From positions 1 through 64,000 of the forward strand of contig NZ_KN360939.1 in assembly GCF_000784355.1 (NCBI RefSeq): a DNA stretch of 64,000 nucleotides. The letters are read 5' to 3'. Source of the stretch: Methanolacinia paynteri (lineage in GTDB: Archaea > Halobacteriota > Methanomicrobia > Methanomicrobiales > Methanomicrobiaceae). Shown piece by piece: positions 44,323-53,994 of the stretch (the first letter of the stretch is position 1; each line of letters begins with the position of its first letter). The notes beneath the pieces were generated by a model, which ran no database searches, had not been told where the DNA came from, and worked only from the letters and a program-made list of their open reading frames with translations. Position numbers and translations under genes: made by a program.

Positions 44323-45693
44323 TTACAATACGAGTTCGTAGTCTTCGTCGGCACAGTCGCGGTCACGGCGGTCGAGAAGTGCATTGCTTATCATCTCGAT
44401 CAGGCGAAGGCATCCCCTGTAGCCGGTAACCGGCATCAGGGGGTGTACTGCACGGTCGAAGATCGGGAACCCGAACCTTACGAACGGGACGTCCTCGGCT
44501 CTTGCGATATATTTCCCGTGTGTGTTTCCTATCAGCAGGTCGACGGGCTCTTCCTTGATCCACTCGTGAAGGTCGAAGAGATCTCCTTCGGCCTTGACCT
44601 TGCTTCCTTCGATTCCGGCCTCTTCGAGCATTGCGCTGATAGTCTCCTCGAACTTCCTGCCGTTTGTTCCCGTAAGAACATACTTCGGGATCATTCCCAT
44701 AGTGATCAGGAACTCGGTCATCGCGATTACAGTGTCCGGGTCACCGAATATAGCGACCTTCTTCCCCTGGTAATGGAAGTGTGTGTCGATGAGCGTGTCG
44801 ATGACCTGACCCCTCTCGATCTCGAGGGACTGTGGGACTTCTACTCCGAAGCCGTCCTTTACCGCCATGATGAGAGCGTCTGTCGCCTTGATCCCGATTG
44901 GGATCTTCAGCGGGACACCGGGGACCTTGCACTTCTCCTGGAGGATCGCAGCTGCCTCTGCAGACGACCATGCACCGAGTGCGAGCGTCAGCTTAGAGTT
45001 GCCCGAGTCCTTGATGTCCTCGATCTTCGCCCCGCCCATCGGGTACATTTCATACTTCTTCAGCAGGGGCGAGTCCATAACATTGGTGGTGTCCGGATAC
45101 ATTATCGACTGAACTCCCATCTCGGTCACGATCCGCTTTACCTCTCTCATGTCCGCAGGGTTTACGAAGCCGGGGAATATGTTCGCCTGCTCCTTCTTCG
45201 GGTTTCCGTCCGACTCTGCAAGGTAGTTTACGATTCCCTTGCACATGTTCGAAAACCCTGTTATGTGCGAGCCGTAGTAGCTCGGGGTATTGCAGTGGAT
45301 GACATACTTGCCCTCCGGGATCTCGGTCTGCTTGATGATCGTCGGGATATCGTCCCCGATTGTCTCACTGAGGCATGTCGTGTGGACTGCAATGATGTCC
45401 GGGTTGTAGATCTCGAATATGTTCTTTATCGATGTCTTCAGGTTTGCAGCGCCTCCGAATACTGAAGCTCCTTCCGTAAAGGAGCTTGATGATGCCATTG
45501 CAGGGTCACGGAAGTGGCGGGTGAGCGCCATCCTGTGATATGCACAGCATCCCTGTGACCCGTGGCTGTGCGGGAGACAACCGTGAATTCCGAGGGCGGC
45601 ATACATCGCACCGAGCGGCTGGCATGTTTTTGCCGGGTTGATCTTTCCTGTAGTATGTGTTGTGACAGGTTCCTTTGGTACGCAGTCGAGCAT
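44323..45693 (-). CDS. nifK: nitrogenase molybdenum-iron protein beta chain
   Basis: The 456-residue subunit has the P-cluster Cys of NifK: KTCQPLGAMY (about 24), HGCLPHSHGSQGCC (39 and 49/50), and later TTCLSETIGDD. It pairs with NifD as the alpha2beta2 dinitrogenase. The N-terminus is short, as in clostridial and methanogen NifK, rather than the ~520-residue form of proteobacteria. GGAGGAG lies upstream across the nifD stop. Confidence 0.95.
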   Translation of the reverse strand: MLDCVPKEPVTTHTTGKINPAKTCQPLGAMYAALGIHGCLPHSHGSQGCCAYHRMALTRHFRDPAMASSSSFTEGASVFGGAANLKTSIKNIFEIYNPDIIAVHTTCLSETIGDDIPTIIKQTEIPEGKYVIHCNTPSYYGSHITGFSNMCKGIVNYLAESDGNPKKEQANIFPGFVNPADMREVKRIVTEMGVQSIMYPDTTNVMDSPLLKKYEMYPMGGAKIEDIKDSGNSKLTLALGAWSSAEAAAILQEKCKVPGVPLKIPIGIKATDALIMAVKDGFGVEVPQSLEIERGQVIDTLIDTHFHYQGKKVAIFGDPDTVIAMTEFLITMGMIPKYVLTGTNGRKFEETISAMLEEAGIEGSKVKAEGDLFDLHEWIKEEPVDLLIGNTHGKYIARAEDVPFVRFGFPIFDRAVHPLMPVTGYRGCLRLIEMISNALLDRRDRDCADEDYELVL

Positions 45694-45695
45694 CT

Positions 45696-47312
45696 TTACT
45701 CATCTCCTCCGGTTTCGTCCTTTTCCCAGGGCGGGGTGATCATCTTCCATGCAGGGGTCGACAGTGCGTTTGCAACATCCTGTGCGAAGATTATCGCACC
45801 CCTGAATCCGGCGTACGGGCCGCTGTAGTCGTACGAGTGCATCTGCTTTGACGGGACTCCCATCTTGTGCGAAATGTACTTGTCCCTGACTCCCGAGAAT
45901 AACAGGTCGGGATGGAAGATCTCTATGAGCTCCTCGGTCTCGTAGTGGTTCGGGTCGTCGATCATTACGCTGCCGTCGATCATATCGGGATACATTCCGT
46001 CATAATTGCCGAGTTTTCCCATCTCAACCATCTTGTCGTATTTCTCCTTCGACATCTTCAGGTGGAGGTGGGGCTCCTCGTACATCTCGGGGTCCGGCTC
46101 GAGGTGGAGCTCGGGGATGTTCTTCGAGTCGGCGTCGCTCTTGATCGTCGGGATTACCTCACGGCCTTCATAGTCGTCACGGTGGGCAAACTCGTAACCT
46201 GCAACCACAACCTCCATCCCCAGGTCCCTGAGGAGGTATTGGTAGTGGTGGCTTCGTGAACCGCCGACGAATGCGAATGCTGTCTTGCCTTCACATATCT
46301 TGCGGTACCTTTCAAGTTCCGGTGAGATTGCGGCAAGTTCGCGCTCGATTACTATCTCAGTTCTTGAAATCAGGTCTTCGTCCCCGAAGCACTGCGCCAT
46401 GTCGCGAAGGCTTTCGATCGTCGCCTCCACTCCTATGAAGTTCACCTTCAGCCAGGGAGTTCCGTACTTCGTCTCCATCATCTCGGCGATGTAGTTGATC
46501 GAACGGTGGCACTGGACCAGGTTGAGGTGTGCCTTGTGCAGGTTTTTGATGTTCACGTAGGCCGAATCGCCGGTAAGTATCGAGTTGACATTATATCCGA
46601 TATCTTTGAGGATGCGCTCGATCTCCCATCCGTCCCCGCCGATGTTGTACTCGCCGAGGATGTTGATGATGTAATCGCCTTCCAGCTCGTCGGTTCCTGT
46701 TCCGATGATCCGCTCCATTATCTGGTTGTTGGCGATGTGGTGGCCCGCCGACTGGCTGACTCCCTTGTATCCTTCGCAGTTGTAATGGAGAACCTGAATC
46801 CCGTGCTTTGCTTCTGCGGCCTTCGATACTGCACTCAGGTCGTCTCCGATAAGTCCTATCGGACAAGTGGAGCAGATGTTAATCGCTCTGGGGTGGAAGA
46901 TCTCGACGACCTCGTCGATCATCTTCGTGAGCTTTTTTTCGCCGCCGAAGACGATGTCGCTCTCCTGCATGTCGGTCGAAAAGCACATCGTTCCGAAGAG
47001 GTGTTCGGGGGGTGTCTTCTCATCGGCTCTTGCCTTGTTCCTCCTTGTTCCCCAGCTGTAGTAGCCGCATCCGATGGGGCCGTGAGTGATCGTGATCATA
47101 TCCTTTATCGGACCTACGACCACACCCTTGCAGCCTGCATAACAGCATCCCCTCTGGGATATTATGCCTGGGACCGTTCTCGTATTCGCCTCGATCTGCG
47201 GGCAGGAGGCGGCCTCACCGGTCTTTGCGACGATATGCTTCTTCCTGTTCTTTTTCACCTTGTCAGGGTAAGGAGTCATTATCTCGTCTGTGTTCAGTTC
47301 AGTAAGTGTCAT
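45696..47312 (-). CDS. nifD: nitrogenase molybdenum-iron protein alpha chain
   Basis: The 538-residue subunit has P-cluster Cys in GCCYAGCKGVVVGP (about 56-61) and HGPIGCGYYSWG (about 82). The FeMo-cofactor ligands are the Cys in LVQCHRSINYI and the His in KQMHSYDYSGPY. It carries the ~50-residue insertion near residues 395-440 (rich in Pro, Glu, Asp, Met) typical of the Clostridium/methanogen NifD group. No gene for an AnfG/VnfG delta subunit follows, so it is Mo-type, not Fe-only or vanadium. Confidence 0.96.
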   Translation of the reverse strand: MTLTELNTDEIMTPYPDKVKKNRKKHIVAKTGEAASCPQIEANTRTVPGIISQRGCCYAGCKGVVVGPIKDMITITHGPIGCGYYSWGTRRNKARADEKTPPEHLFGTMCFSTDMQESDIVFGGEKKLTKMIDEVVEIFHPRAINICSTCPIGLIGDDLSAVSKAAEAKHGIQVLHYNCEGYKGVSQSAGHHIANNQIMERIIGTGTDELEGDYIINILGEYNIGGDGWEIERILKDIGYNVNSILTGDSAYVNIKNLHKAHLNLVQCHRSINYIAEMMETKYGTPWLKVNFIGVEATIESLRDMAQCFGDEDLISRTEIVIERELAAISPELERYRKICEGKTAFAFVGGSRSHHYQYLLRDLGMEVVVAGYEFAHRDDYEGREVIPTIKSDADSKNIPELHLEPDPEMYEEPHLHLKMSKEKYDKMVEMGKLGNYDGMYPDMIDGSVMIDDPNHYETEELIEIFHPDLLFSGVRDKYISHKMGVPSKQMHSYDYSGPYAGFRGAIIFAQDVANALSTPAWKMITPPWEKDETGGDE

Positions 47313-47332
47313 TTTTCTCGCTCCTGTCAGCC

Positions 47333-47752
47333 TTACCAGATCGCAGCGTCGCCCGATTCTCCCGTGCGAACACGGATTGAGTCGGTTACCGGGGTAACGA
47401 ATATCTTTCCGTCGCCTGCACCGCGTTCTGTGCGATTGGCCTTCATTATTGCTTCAACTATTCTTGGGACATCCTCGTCATACGCGAGGATCGTGAAGAG
47501 ACGTCTGGGAAACATCCTCGTGTCGTCGAGGAATGTAACGATCTGCTCTTCGGATTCATGCTCTTCGATGACGTCGTCCGGCGCCATGCCCTTCAGAATG
47601 TCCTTGCATGGCGTGATGATATTCTCGTCATGGACGAGTTTTCCCCGGCCCATGACCCTCATCGCGGTAAAACCGGCGACACCTGCTTCGATTAAGGCAC
47701 GCTTCGTGGCGCCGGTCTTCTTCATTCGCACGATTGCCAAAATTTCCTTCAT
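47333..47752 (-). CDS. nifI2: nif-specific PII protein NifI2
   Basis: The 139-residue PII-family protein begins MKEILAIVRMKKTGATKRAL, has a long T-loop region (about 45-85), and ends with the PII signature GDGKIFVTPVTDSIRVRTGE. NifI1-NifI2 complexes bind the nitrogenase and shut it off at high ammonium, released by 2-oxoglutarate. Placement between nifI1 and nifD matches methanogens. Confidence 0.95.
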   Translation of the reverse strand: MKEILAIVRMKKTGATKRALIEAGVAGFTAMRVMGRGKLVHDENIITPCKDILKGMAPDDVIEEHESEEQIVTFLDDTRMFPRRLFTILAYDEDVPRIVEAIMKANRTERGAGDGKIFVTPVTDSIRVRTGESGDAAIW

Positions 47753-47767
47753 TTCAGCACCTCCTGC

Positions 47768-48103
47768 TCAAAGACCCTTTGTTCCTTTGGAGATCGTGTA
47801 TGCCTCCTCTACCGGGCTTATGAATATCTTTCCGTCACCGAAGTTTCCGCTGGTGCCGGTTTTTGCGGTCTTTATTATTATATCCGTAATTTTGTCCTTG
47901 TCCTTGTCTTCGATGGCAACAAGGATTAAGGTCTTCGGGATTTCGTCGTAGAAGACGTCTCCCATCCTGATACCCTTTTGTTTTCCGCGGCCTACTACGT
48001 CGACGACTGTTGCGGCATGAAATCCGCCTGCCGAGAGGTTTTCGAGAACCTCATCCTTCTTTTCGGGCCTGACTATCGCTCTTACGAACTGCATCTTTGT
48101 CAC
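47768..48103 (-). CDS. nifI1: nif-specific PII protein NifI1
   Basis: The 111-residue PII-family protein begins MTKMQFVRAIVRPEKKDEVL, with T-loop around residues 38-58 and the ending GDGKIFISPVEEAYTISKGT. With NifI2 it gives post-translational control of nitrogenase. It lies 21 bases after nifH. Confidence 0.95.
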   Translation of the reverse strand: MTKMQFVRAIVRPEKKDEVLENLSAGGFHAATVVDVVGRGKQKGIRMGDVFYDEIPKTLILVAIEDKDKDKITDIIIKTAKTGTSGNFGDGKIFISPVEEAYTISKGTKGL

Positions 48104-48124
48104 TCTCCTGATATTTGGTTCTGT

Positions 48125-48991
<867 letters not shown>

Positions 48992-48994
48992 TTA

Positions 48995-49005
48995 AATATT
49001 TATAG
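48995..49005 (-). promoter_or_regulatory. proximal TATA box of the nif operon
   Basis: Read on the minus strand this is CTATAAATATT, 49-59 bases before the nifH ATG. Transcription would begin near 48973, giving a ~27-base leader. The same 11 bases recur at 49032-49042. Confidence 0.55.
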
Positions 49006-49010
49006 CTTAT

Positions 49011-49024
49011 GGAATATATATTCC
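49011..49024. promoter_or_regulatory. NrpR-type operator of the nif operon
   Basis: GGAATATATATTCC is a perfect palindrome matching the GGAA-N6-TTCC operator bound by the nitrogen repressor NrpR in methanogens. It lies just upstream of the proximal TATA and at the expected start point of the distal promoter. NrpR releases it when 2-oxoglutarate signals nitrogen limitation. Confidence 0.75.
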
Positions 49025-49031
49025 AACAAGC

Positions 49032-49042
49032 AATATTTATAG
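49032..49042 (-). promoter_or_regulatory. distal TATA box of the nif operon
   Basis: An exact second copy of CTATAAATATT, 37 bases upstream of the first. Its predicted start (near 49010) falls on the NrpR operator, so bound repressor would block it directly. Confidence 0.45.
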
Positions 49043-49319
49043 TTTTGTTTTTAGTAAACTGAATTTATTGAATTTAAGTACTTTGCTGATGATAAATAAT
49101 TACAAATCCTATACCGGATTTATCAATAAAAACGATCGTTTTTTGCGGGATTCGATCTGCCCTGAAAAGGGCCTGATGGAAGATCGGGTCATGCATAACG
49201 ATGGATGCCGGTTTTATGATTTTTCGGTGTTCCGGCACCTGCCGCAGGTGCCCGCATCATTTCAAAAAGATCAAATATTCTCCCTGCGACAGAATGATTA
49301 TGGATGATCTAAAGGTGAA
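49043..49319. other. intergenic region with one strong hairpin
   Basis: No convincing gene is seen. The main structure is the inverted repeat GGCACCTG-CCG-CAGGTGCC at 49234-49252, with 8-base arms. A 79-residue frame over 49068-49307 has no ribosome site and an unlikely composition. Confidence 0.45.
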
Positions 49320-49909
49320 TTGTTTATTTTTTTTGAGAAAAAACCTGCAATAAAGTACGGCATCATAATTTCGATTATATCCTGTGTGTTCGGACTTGTC
49401 CTGTACTTTATGGCCACAGGTATTGTGAGGTACGGAAATTACAATAATCTCGGGTGGGAGGTTGCAATACAGTTTTATTTCATGGCTTTTGTTTTTACCA
49501 TGATTGCTGCATACCTTGCATCACGGGATTTTGAATTAATCAGTAAACGATCGAAGAAACAAAAGACCGGTTCAGGTCTGCTTGCAGCACTTGTTGCCGC
49601 CTTTATTCCCGGAATCTTTTATTATATCCTTGATCTAACCATACTTCACAATTCTTTCATATTGTATTTTTTCGGGTTCCAGTTCTTTTTCGTTCCCGTT
49701 CCCGCGGAATAATCGGAGGATTAATCGGGTATTTTGTCGATGGTAACCGTTGGATTGGCGGGAAAGATGGTATCAGTCGTTTTATCCTGTTTTCATCTGC
49801 GATTATCCTGGTGGAGATGATTCTTTTTCTGGTTATCCTGCACCTGGTAACCGGTATGGGACTGGTTCCTCATGACGGCGGTTACCTGCCTTATGATCTT
49901 TCATATTAA
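49320..49909 (+). pseudogene. frameshifted membrane protein gene
   Basis: The first frame (TTG at 49320) codes 130 residues with four hydrophobic segments and stops at 49712 after FFVPVPAE. The next frame, open across the stop, continues RGIIGGLIGYFVDGNRWIG and then two more hydrophobic segments to a TAA at 49907-49909. The join lies at the tandem CGTTCCCGTTCCCGCGG near 49695. The full protein would be a ~195-residue integral membrane protein of unknown family. A true slippage mutation or a sequencing error are both possible. Confidence 0.6.
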
Positions 49910-49987
49910 TATTTTTGAAACGGCTGTCAACCTGAAGGTCCCGGTAAACCAAAATCCATAAAATCCCTCCGGTAAATATGATTGGCT

Positions 49988-50788
49988 ATGAAGGAAGCGG
50001 ATCATTCTTCTGATGAATACAAAGGCACCGGATATGAAGTCTTCATCCTGCTGCTGTCTGCTCTTTCCGTATTCAATATAATATTCTATCTCCTCCCCGA
50101 TTTGGTTCCTGCGGCGACAGAGATCGTTGGCATAATCGATCTCTTCATCAGTTTAGTGTTCATGGCTGATTTTCTCTTCCGTTTTTTTACATATGATTCC
50201 AAGTACCATTATTTCTTTAAAAACTGGGGATGGGCCGATCTCCTCTCTGCAGTTCCTTTTCCAATAGCCAAGATCTTCCGTCTTTTCAGGATAATACGGA
50301 TTGTCTATGTGATGAGAAAGAACGGCGTCGATAAGATCCGGAAAGAGGTATCAAAGAACAGGGCCGAGGTTGCCTTATTCTTCATCCTGATATTCATCAT
50401 AATAATTATCGAACTATCGTCGGTCCTTGTGGTCCAGTTCGAAAGTGTGTCCCCGAAAGCAAATATTCTTACCGGGGGAGATGCCATCTGGTGGGCGTGC
50501 GTAACAGTTACAACTGTCGGGTACGGAGATTTTTATCCGGTTACGGTCAAAGGAAGAATTGTGGGTATTGTGCTTATGATCTCGGGAGTCAGCGTATTCG
50601 GAACACTGGCAGGTTTTCTGTCGACCAAACTTGTATCCCGGAAAGAGGATACCGGGCCTGATCCGGAGATTACCGCAAAGATTGGGGAGATTCATTCGCT
50701 CTTAAAGGAATGCAGGGGTTTTCAGGACGATCTCTCGTCCAGGATTGGAGAACTTGAAAATAATATCCCTGGTAAAGAAAAGAAATAA
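49988..50788 (+). CDS. voltage-gated-type potassium channel
   Basis: The protein has six hydrophobic segments with an Arg-rich S4-like segment (IFRLFRIIRIVYVMRKNG, about residues 96-113). The selectivity filter TTVGYGD lies at about residue 175, after pore helix ITGGDAIWWACVTV, and a C-terminal coiled coil follows. It would conduct K+ across the membrane. I start at ATG 49988; the frame opens at a TTG at 49982. It is convergent with the response regulator, whose stop is 3 bases away. Confidence 0.92.
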   Translation: MKEADHSSDEYKGTGYEVFILLLSALSVFNIIFYLLPDLVPAATEIVGIIDLFISLVFMADFLFRFFTYDSKYHYFFKNWGWADLLSAVPFPIAKIFRLFRIIRIVYVMRKNGVDKIRKEVSKNRAEVALFFILIFIIIIIELSSVLVVQFESVSPKANILTGGDAIWWACVTVTTVGYGDFYPVTVKGRIVGIVLMISGVSVFGTLAGFLSTKLVSRKEDTGPDPEITAKIGEIHSLLKECRGFQDDLSSRIGELENNIPGKEKK

Positions 50789-50790
50789 AA

Positions 50791-51588
50791 TCACATCTCT
50801 CCTTTGGCTTTGAGATGGAGCCTGAAGACCGTGCCGATCTGGTTTTGAAAGAGGTCATAGATGACAAATGATTTGGTCACAGCAGGCCTGAACGCTCCGT
50901 TTGACATTTTTATAGCTATCTTTGATTTTTCCCCGAAGAAGTTGCATTCCCTGACAATGCTGTTGAACGTATCCCTGTAGGGTTCCCTTGTTGCCGCATT
51001 ATAAAAGAGCAGATACTTGTTGATAGATTCTCTTGCAGCCCCGGAAATATTGGTGTTTATCATGTGTTCTGCATATGGGTTCAAAAATATAATTCCCCCT
51101 TTTTCATCGAGGATGAAGTAGGCGTCCATCTCTGAGAGAGATTTGTATAGAATGACCGCAGGGAGATCATACTGGTTCTTCTTCTCTTTTTTCTTCATCT
51201 CACCCTTTGCAAGAGCGATCTCGATATTCGAGTAGATGTCGTTTGCAGTAAAAGGTTTTGTAATAAAGCTGCTCGGCCCTGCCGTGGCCGCTATCCTGAA
51301 CAGTTCTTCGTTTTTTTCTCCGGAAATAAATATCACCGGGATTCCGAAGAGTGATGTTATGTACCTGGTGGCAGTAATCCCGTCTATCCTTCCCTCCAGC
51401 CGGATATCCATAAGTATGATGTCGGGCAGGTGTTTAATCGCCTTATCGAGTGCTTCCTCGCCTGTGGTGACTTTATCGATGATTGTATAATTTCTTTTGC
51501 CGAGAACGTCCTCTATAAGCGAGGCGACGAGATCGTCATCTTCGACAATTAAGATTTTTTTTGCATTGCCTTTTATCGTATCTGCCAT
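50791..51588 (-). CDS. response regulator with PAS-like output domain
   Basis: A receiver domain (about residues 10-130) has acidic residues VEDDD (about 16-18), the phosphoacceptor Asp in ILMDIRL (about 60) and Lys in FITKPFT (about 110). The C-terminal ~125 residues form a PAS-like sensor domain (FILDEKGGIIFLNPYAEHM). No DNA-binding domain is seen, so it probably acts by protein contact in a His-Asp relay. No histidine kinase lies in the window. Confidence 0.9.
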   Translation of the reverse strand: MADTIKGNAKKILIVEDDDLVASLIEDVLGKRNYTIIDKVTTGEEALDKAIKHLPDIILMDIRLEGRIDGITATRYITSLFGIPVIFISGEKNEELFRIAATAGPSSFITKPFTANDIYSNIEIALAKGEMKKKEKKNQYDLPAVILYKSLSEMDAYFILDEKGGIIFLNPYAEHMINTNISGAARESINKYLLFYNAATREPYRDTFNSIVRECNFFGEKSKIAIKMSNGAFRPAVTKSFVIYDLFQNQIGTVFRLHLKAKGEM

Positions 51589-51823
51589 ATGATTAACTCC
51601 GTTAATCTGGTGCCGGTTCAGGATATTTCTGGAAAAAATAGCTGAAATGCAATATTTCCTCTACAGGAGCCGGGTTTATCTGTAATTATTATATCTGCTA
51701 TTAAGATGAAAATAATTCTCATCTATTTTCATGTATCGGATTCTTCCTAACCGGGTGCAATAGGCCTGATCGGGTTGATAATTGAAAAACGATATATATT
51801 TTTCTGCCCGATATACCGGAATA

Positions 51824-52912
51824 ATGAAAAAACGGATGATTGCGGCATTGATTATCCTTATAGCATTCTTCCTTGTAGTTTTATTTTACATCCAGGCAGA
51901 TTCGGACTATATTTCTGCTCATAATAAATCCAAATTAGTTTCGGGAACAGAATCAGCACCTTCCGGCCAGAATATTTCAACTGAATCTGCCGGCCAGGCT
52001 GAGAGTCCTGATAATTATACCGGCTCCTATTCGTCGGAAGGTCCGGACGAACTTTTCAGCGAGATTGCATCCGTGGCTCACGGCTACGGTGAATATGTAC
52101 TCTACGATGAAGACGGAATGCAGATCCTCTCCGAAGGAGACGAAAGAAGTGATATATCATTATCTGTCGGAAGGACGAAGACCATGAACCGTATGTATCT
52201 CAAAGACCTTTATTCGGGCCATGAATATGAGATATCGCCTCCTGCCGGATTCAAATTTCTGCTTGTGAGTGTAACTGCCGCCCCGGTCGCTGCCCATCTT
52301 GAAAGACATACTACTCCTGCAACCAGAGATTTCATCGTAGTGGACCCGTCGGAAAATATCACTCCGAATCTGAATTTTGCTGAGGGTCTCGGTGCGGTAA
52401 TAGAAAATGATGTGTCTCATGATACTATGATCAACGGCCGCTTCGTAATCCGGGGTGTGGGTGAGATATATGTGGGGAAGGAGGTATTTTCGTCCCTTAA
52501 CGCTGTAGAAGGGTCCGGTGCCCTTACAGGATGGATAATCTATGATGTGGCTGAAAATTATTCAGTTTCTCCGGATACATATCTCGAACTTGAACTTGGC
52601 GGTGAGAAGGTCTACTGGAGACTGCACGATATTCAGGTTGATTTTCAGGTAATGAAGAACTATGATACGGGCAGGATTACGGTATCATACAATGGGGGTC
52701 CGGAGAGCTATTTCATTCGTGCGATAGAAGCCAAACTGGTAAAAGCGGACGGTTCTGTTGAAGATAAATCCGTAGAATCGGCTGAAGATGAGGAATATCT
52801 TCCAAAAACAGAATTCTTCCTTTCCGGGTCTCCCGGGGAACAGGACCAGTTGTCAGTGAAGGTGGTTAGTTCTTACGGGGAGGAATATACAAAGTACCTA
52901 AACAAGATCTGA
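51824..52912 (+). CDS. membrane-anchored secreted protein (telokin-like type)
   Basis: I start at ATG 51824, which gives MKKRMIAALIILIAFFLVVL as a signal anchor; the frame extends to a TTG at 51782. A Ser/Gly/Glu linker (about 30-90) is followed by Ig/beta-sandwich domains, including FKFLLVSVTAAPVAAH and GALTGWIIYDVAE that resemble DUF4352-type extracellular domains. It is probably displayed on the cell surface. Function is unknown. Confidence 0.6.
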   Translation: MKKRMIAALIILIAFFLVVLFYIQADSDYISAHNKSKLVSGTESAPSGQNISTESAGQAESPDNYTGSYSSEGPDELFSEIASVAHGYGEYVLYDEDGMQILSEGDERSDISLSVGRTKTMNRMYLKDLYSGHEYEISPPAGFKFLLVSVTAAPVAAHLERHTTPATRDFIVVDPSENITPNLNFAEGLGAVIENDVSHDTMINGRFVIRGVGEIYVGKEVFSSLNAVEGSGALTGWIIYDVAENYSVSPDTYLELELGGEKVYWRLHDIQVDFQVMKNYDTGRITVSYNGGPESYFIRAIEAKLVKADGSVEDKSVESAEDEEYLPKTEFFLSGSPGEQDQLSVKVVSSYGEEYTKYLNKI

Positions 52913-52922
52913 TTTTACATGA

Positions 52923-52971
52923 AAATCACGTTGTGATTTACATGAAACAGTCCATGAAAACTTTGTTTCAT
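52923..52971. terminator. two hairpins in the convergent gap
   Basis: AAATCAC-GTT-GTGATTT (52923-52939) is a perfect 7-base hairpin, followed by ATGAAAC (52942-52948) pairing with GTTTCAT (52965-52971). They lie between the convergent genes ending at 52912 and 52988 and could end transcription from either side. Confidence 0.4.
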
Positions 52972-52987
52972 AAACGTTTTTTCGGAT

Positions 52988-53302
52988 TCAAATCTTAAGA
53001 TACGTGATATTGTCGAAGATCATGAAAACCTGCCCTCTTCCTCCCCGTGCGATTCCTGCGTACATCTTCTCACCGCCACTCTCCGGGGTGAATATGTAGT
53101 GATCTTCGATATTTACCCATGTTCCACCAGACAGCCCGTTTCCGTTCATATCGGACATGTAATATGTTCCGTCGGATTTGATCGTCATAATCTCCTGCAG
53201 GGGCAGACTTTTGTTCTCCCATGTGCCAACGGCCTCATCCGTAAATGCAACACAGCCGCAGGAGATGACCATGATCAGTCCGGCAGCGACCAGCCATTTC
53301 AT
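52988..53302 (-). CDS. small lipoprotein of unknown function
   Basis: A 104-residue protein with a signal segment MKWLVAAGLIMVISCGC and lipobox Cys, then a compact domain with VGTWENKSLP and GTYYMSDMNGNG, resembling the lipocalin-like small beta-barrels of archaeal surface lipoproteins. No ligand can be assigned. AAGGAATCATC precedes the ATG, and a TATA-like TTTATACT lies about 30 bases upstream. Confidence 0.6.
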   Translation of the reverse strand: MKWLVAAGLIMVISCGCVAFTDEAVGTWENKSLPLQEIMTIKSDGTYYMSDMNGNGLSGGTWVNIEDHYIFTPESGGEKMYAGIARGGRGQVFMIFDNITYLKI

Positions 53303-53490
53303 GATGATTCCTTCTCTTTTTCGACAGTATAAATATTAATTGATCATCGCGGTTCAGCATCAGCATAAAATTATTTCGGGGGAAAAGATTGATCCGGGCC
53401 GTTGAGTTTTATTTCAGGTTCCTTTTTGATAATTGCAGTTCAATAAATCTCTGAACGATATGGCTGACGGAAAAATGAGGAGAGATTTTT

Positions 53491-53973
53491 CTGGGCTTTG
53501 AATGCCTTCAGTGCGGCGAATGCTGCAGCTACCTCGGAACGGTTCTTACCATTGAGGAGGAGATCGGCGAGACCGAATTCGTCATATGCAACCAGTATAC
53601 GGGCGAGAGAAAGAGGGTCAGCATAGATCAGGATAAGCTGCACCTCTACCCTGACAGAAGCATATTCGAAGAGCTTCCCGAGGCCTGCCCCTTTCTCAGG
53701 CCCGATCCTGCCAACAACCGAGTCTGCTGCATCATCCACGAAACAAGGACGGATATGTGCAGGAGTTATGGCTGCTGGCGCATCCTTATTTTTGAAGCCG
53801 GCGGAAAGCCCGTCGGGAGGATAACAGGGCCGCGGATTCTAAGGACAAATGACGATACGCTCAAAGAGATCTGGGCGAAAAGGATCGCACTGCTTGACCC
53901 CTCCGACCAGAAATTATGGGACTCCGAAATGGAACGGATACTTCTTGAAGAGGGTTATTCAACCCGTAAATAA
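53491..53973 (+). CDS. YkgJ-type Cys-cluster protein, with probable 5' frameshift
   Basis: This frame reads GFECLQCGECCSYLGTVLTI, the CxxCxxCC zinc/iron-chelating signature of the YkgJ/UPF0153 family. It continues with ACPFLRPD, CCIIHETRTDMCRSYGCWR and a C-terminal helix to the stop. Conserved Cys pairs run through ~150 residues. No ATG start fits: the frame is closed by TGA at 53476 and only a CTG at 53491 follows the GAGGAG. If the run of five T at 53486-53490 were four, ATG 53475 (MRRDFLGFECLQCGECC) or 53460 would start it. A frameshift or rare CTG start are both possible. Confidence 0.75.
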   Translation: MGFECLQCGECCSYLGTVLTIEEEIGETEFVICNQYTGERKRVSIDQDKLHLYPDRSIFEELPEACPFLRPDPANNRVCCIIHETRTDMCRSYGCWRILIFEAGGKPVGRITGPRILRTNDDTLKEIWAKRIALLDPSDQKLWDSEMERILLEEGYSTRK

Positions 53974-53994
53974 AGAAAAATTCAATTTTTAAAT

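Noticed and set aside
42912-47951. Several long plus-strand frames across the nif genes
   Set aside because: They are antisense to nifN, nifE, nifK, nifD and nifI genes whose motifs are unmistakable.
49068-49307. 79-residue plus-strand frame
   Set aside because: No ribosome site, unlikely composition, and it covers the hairpin at 49234-49252.
53440-53739. Minus-strand frame of 99 residues
   Set aside because: The plus strand codes the YkgJ-type Cys-cluster protein here, so this is its shadow.
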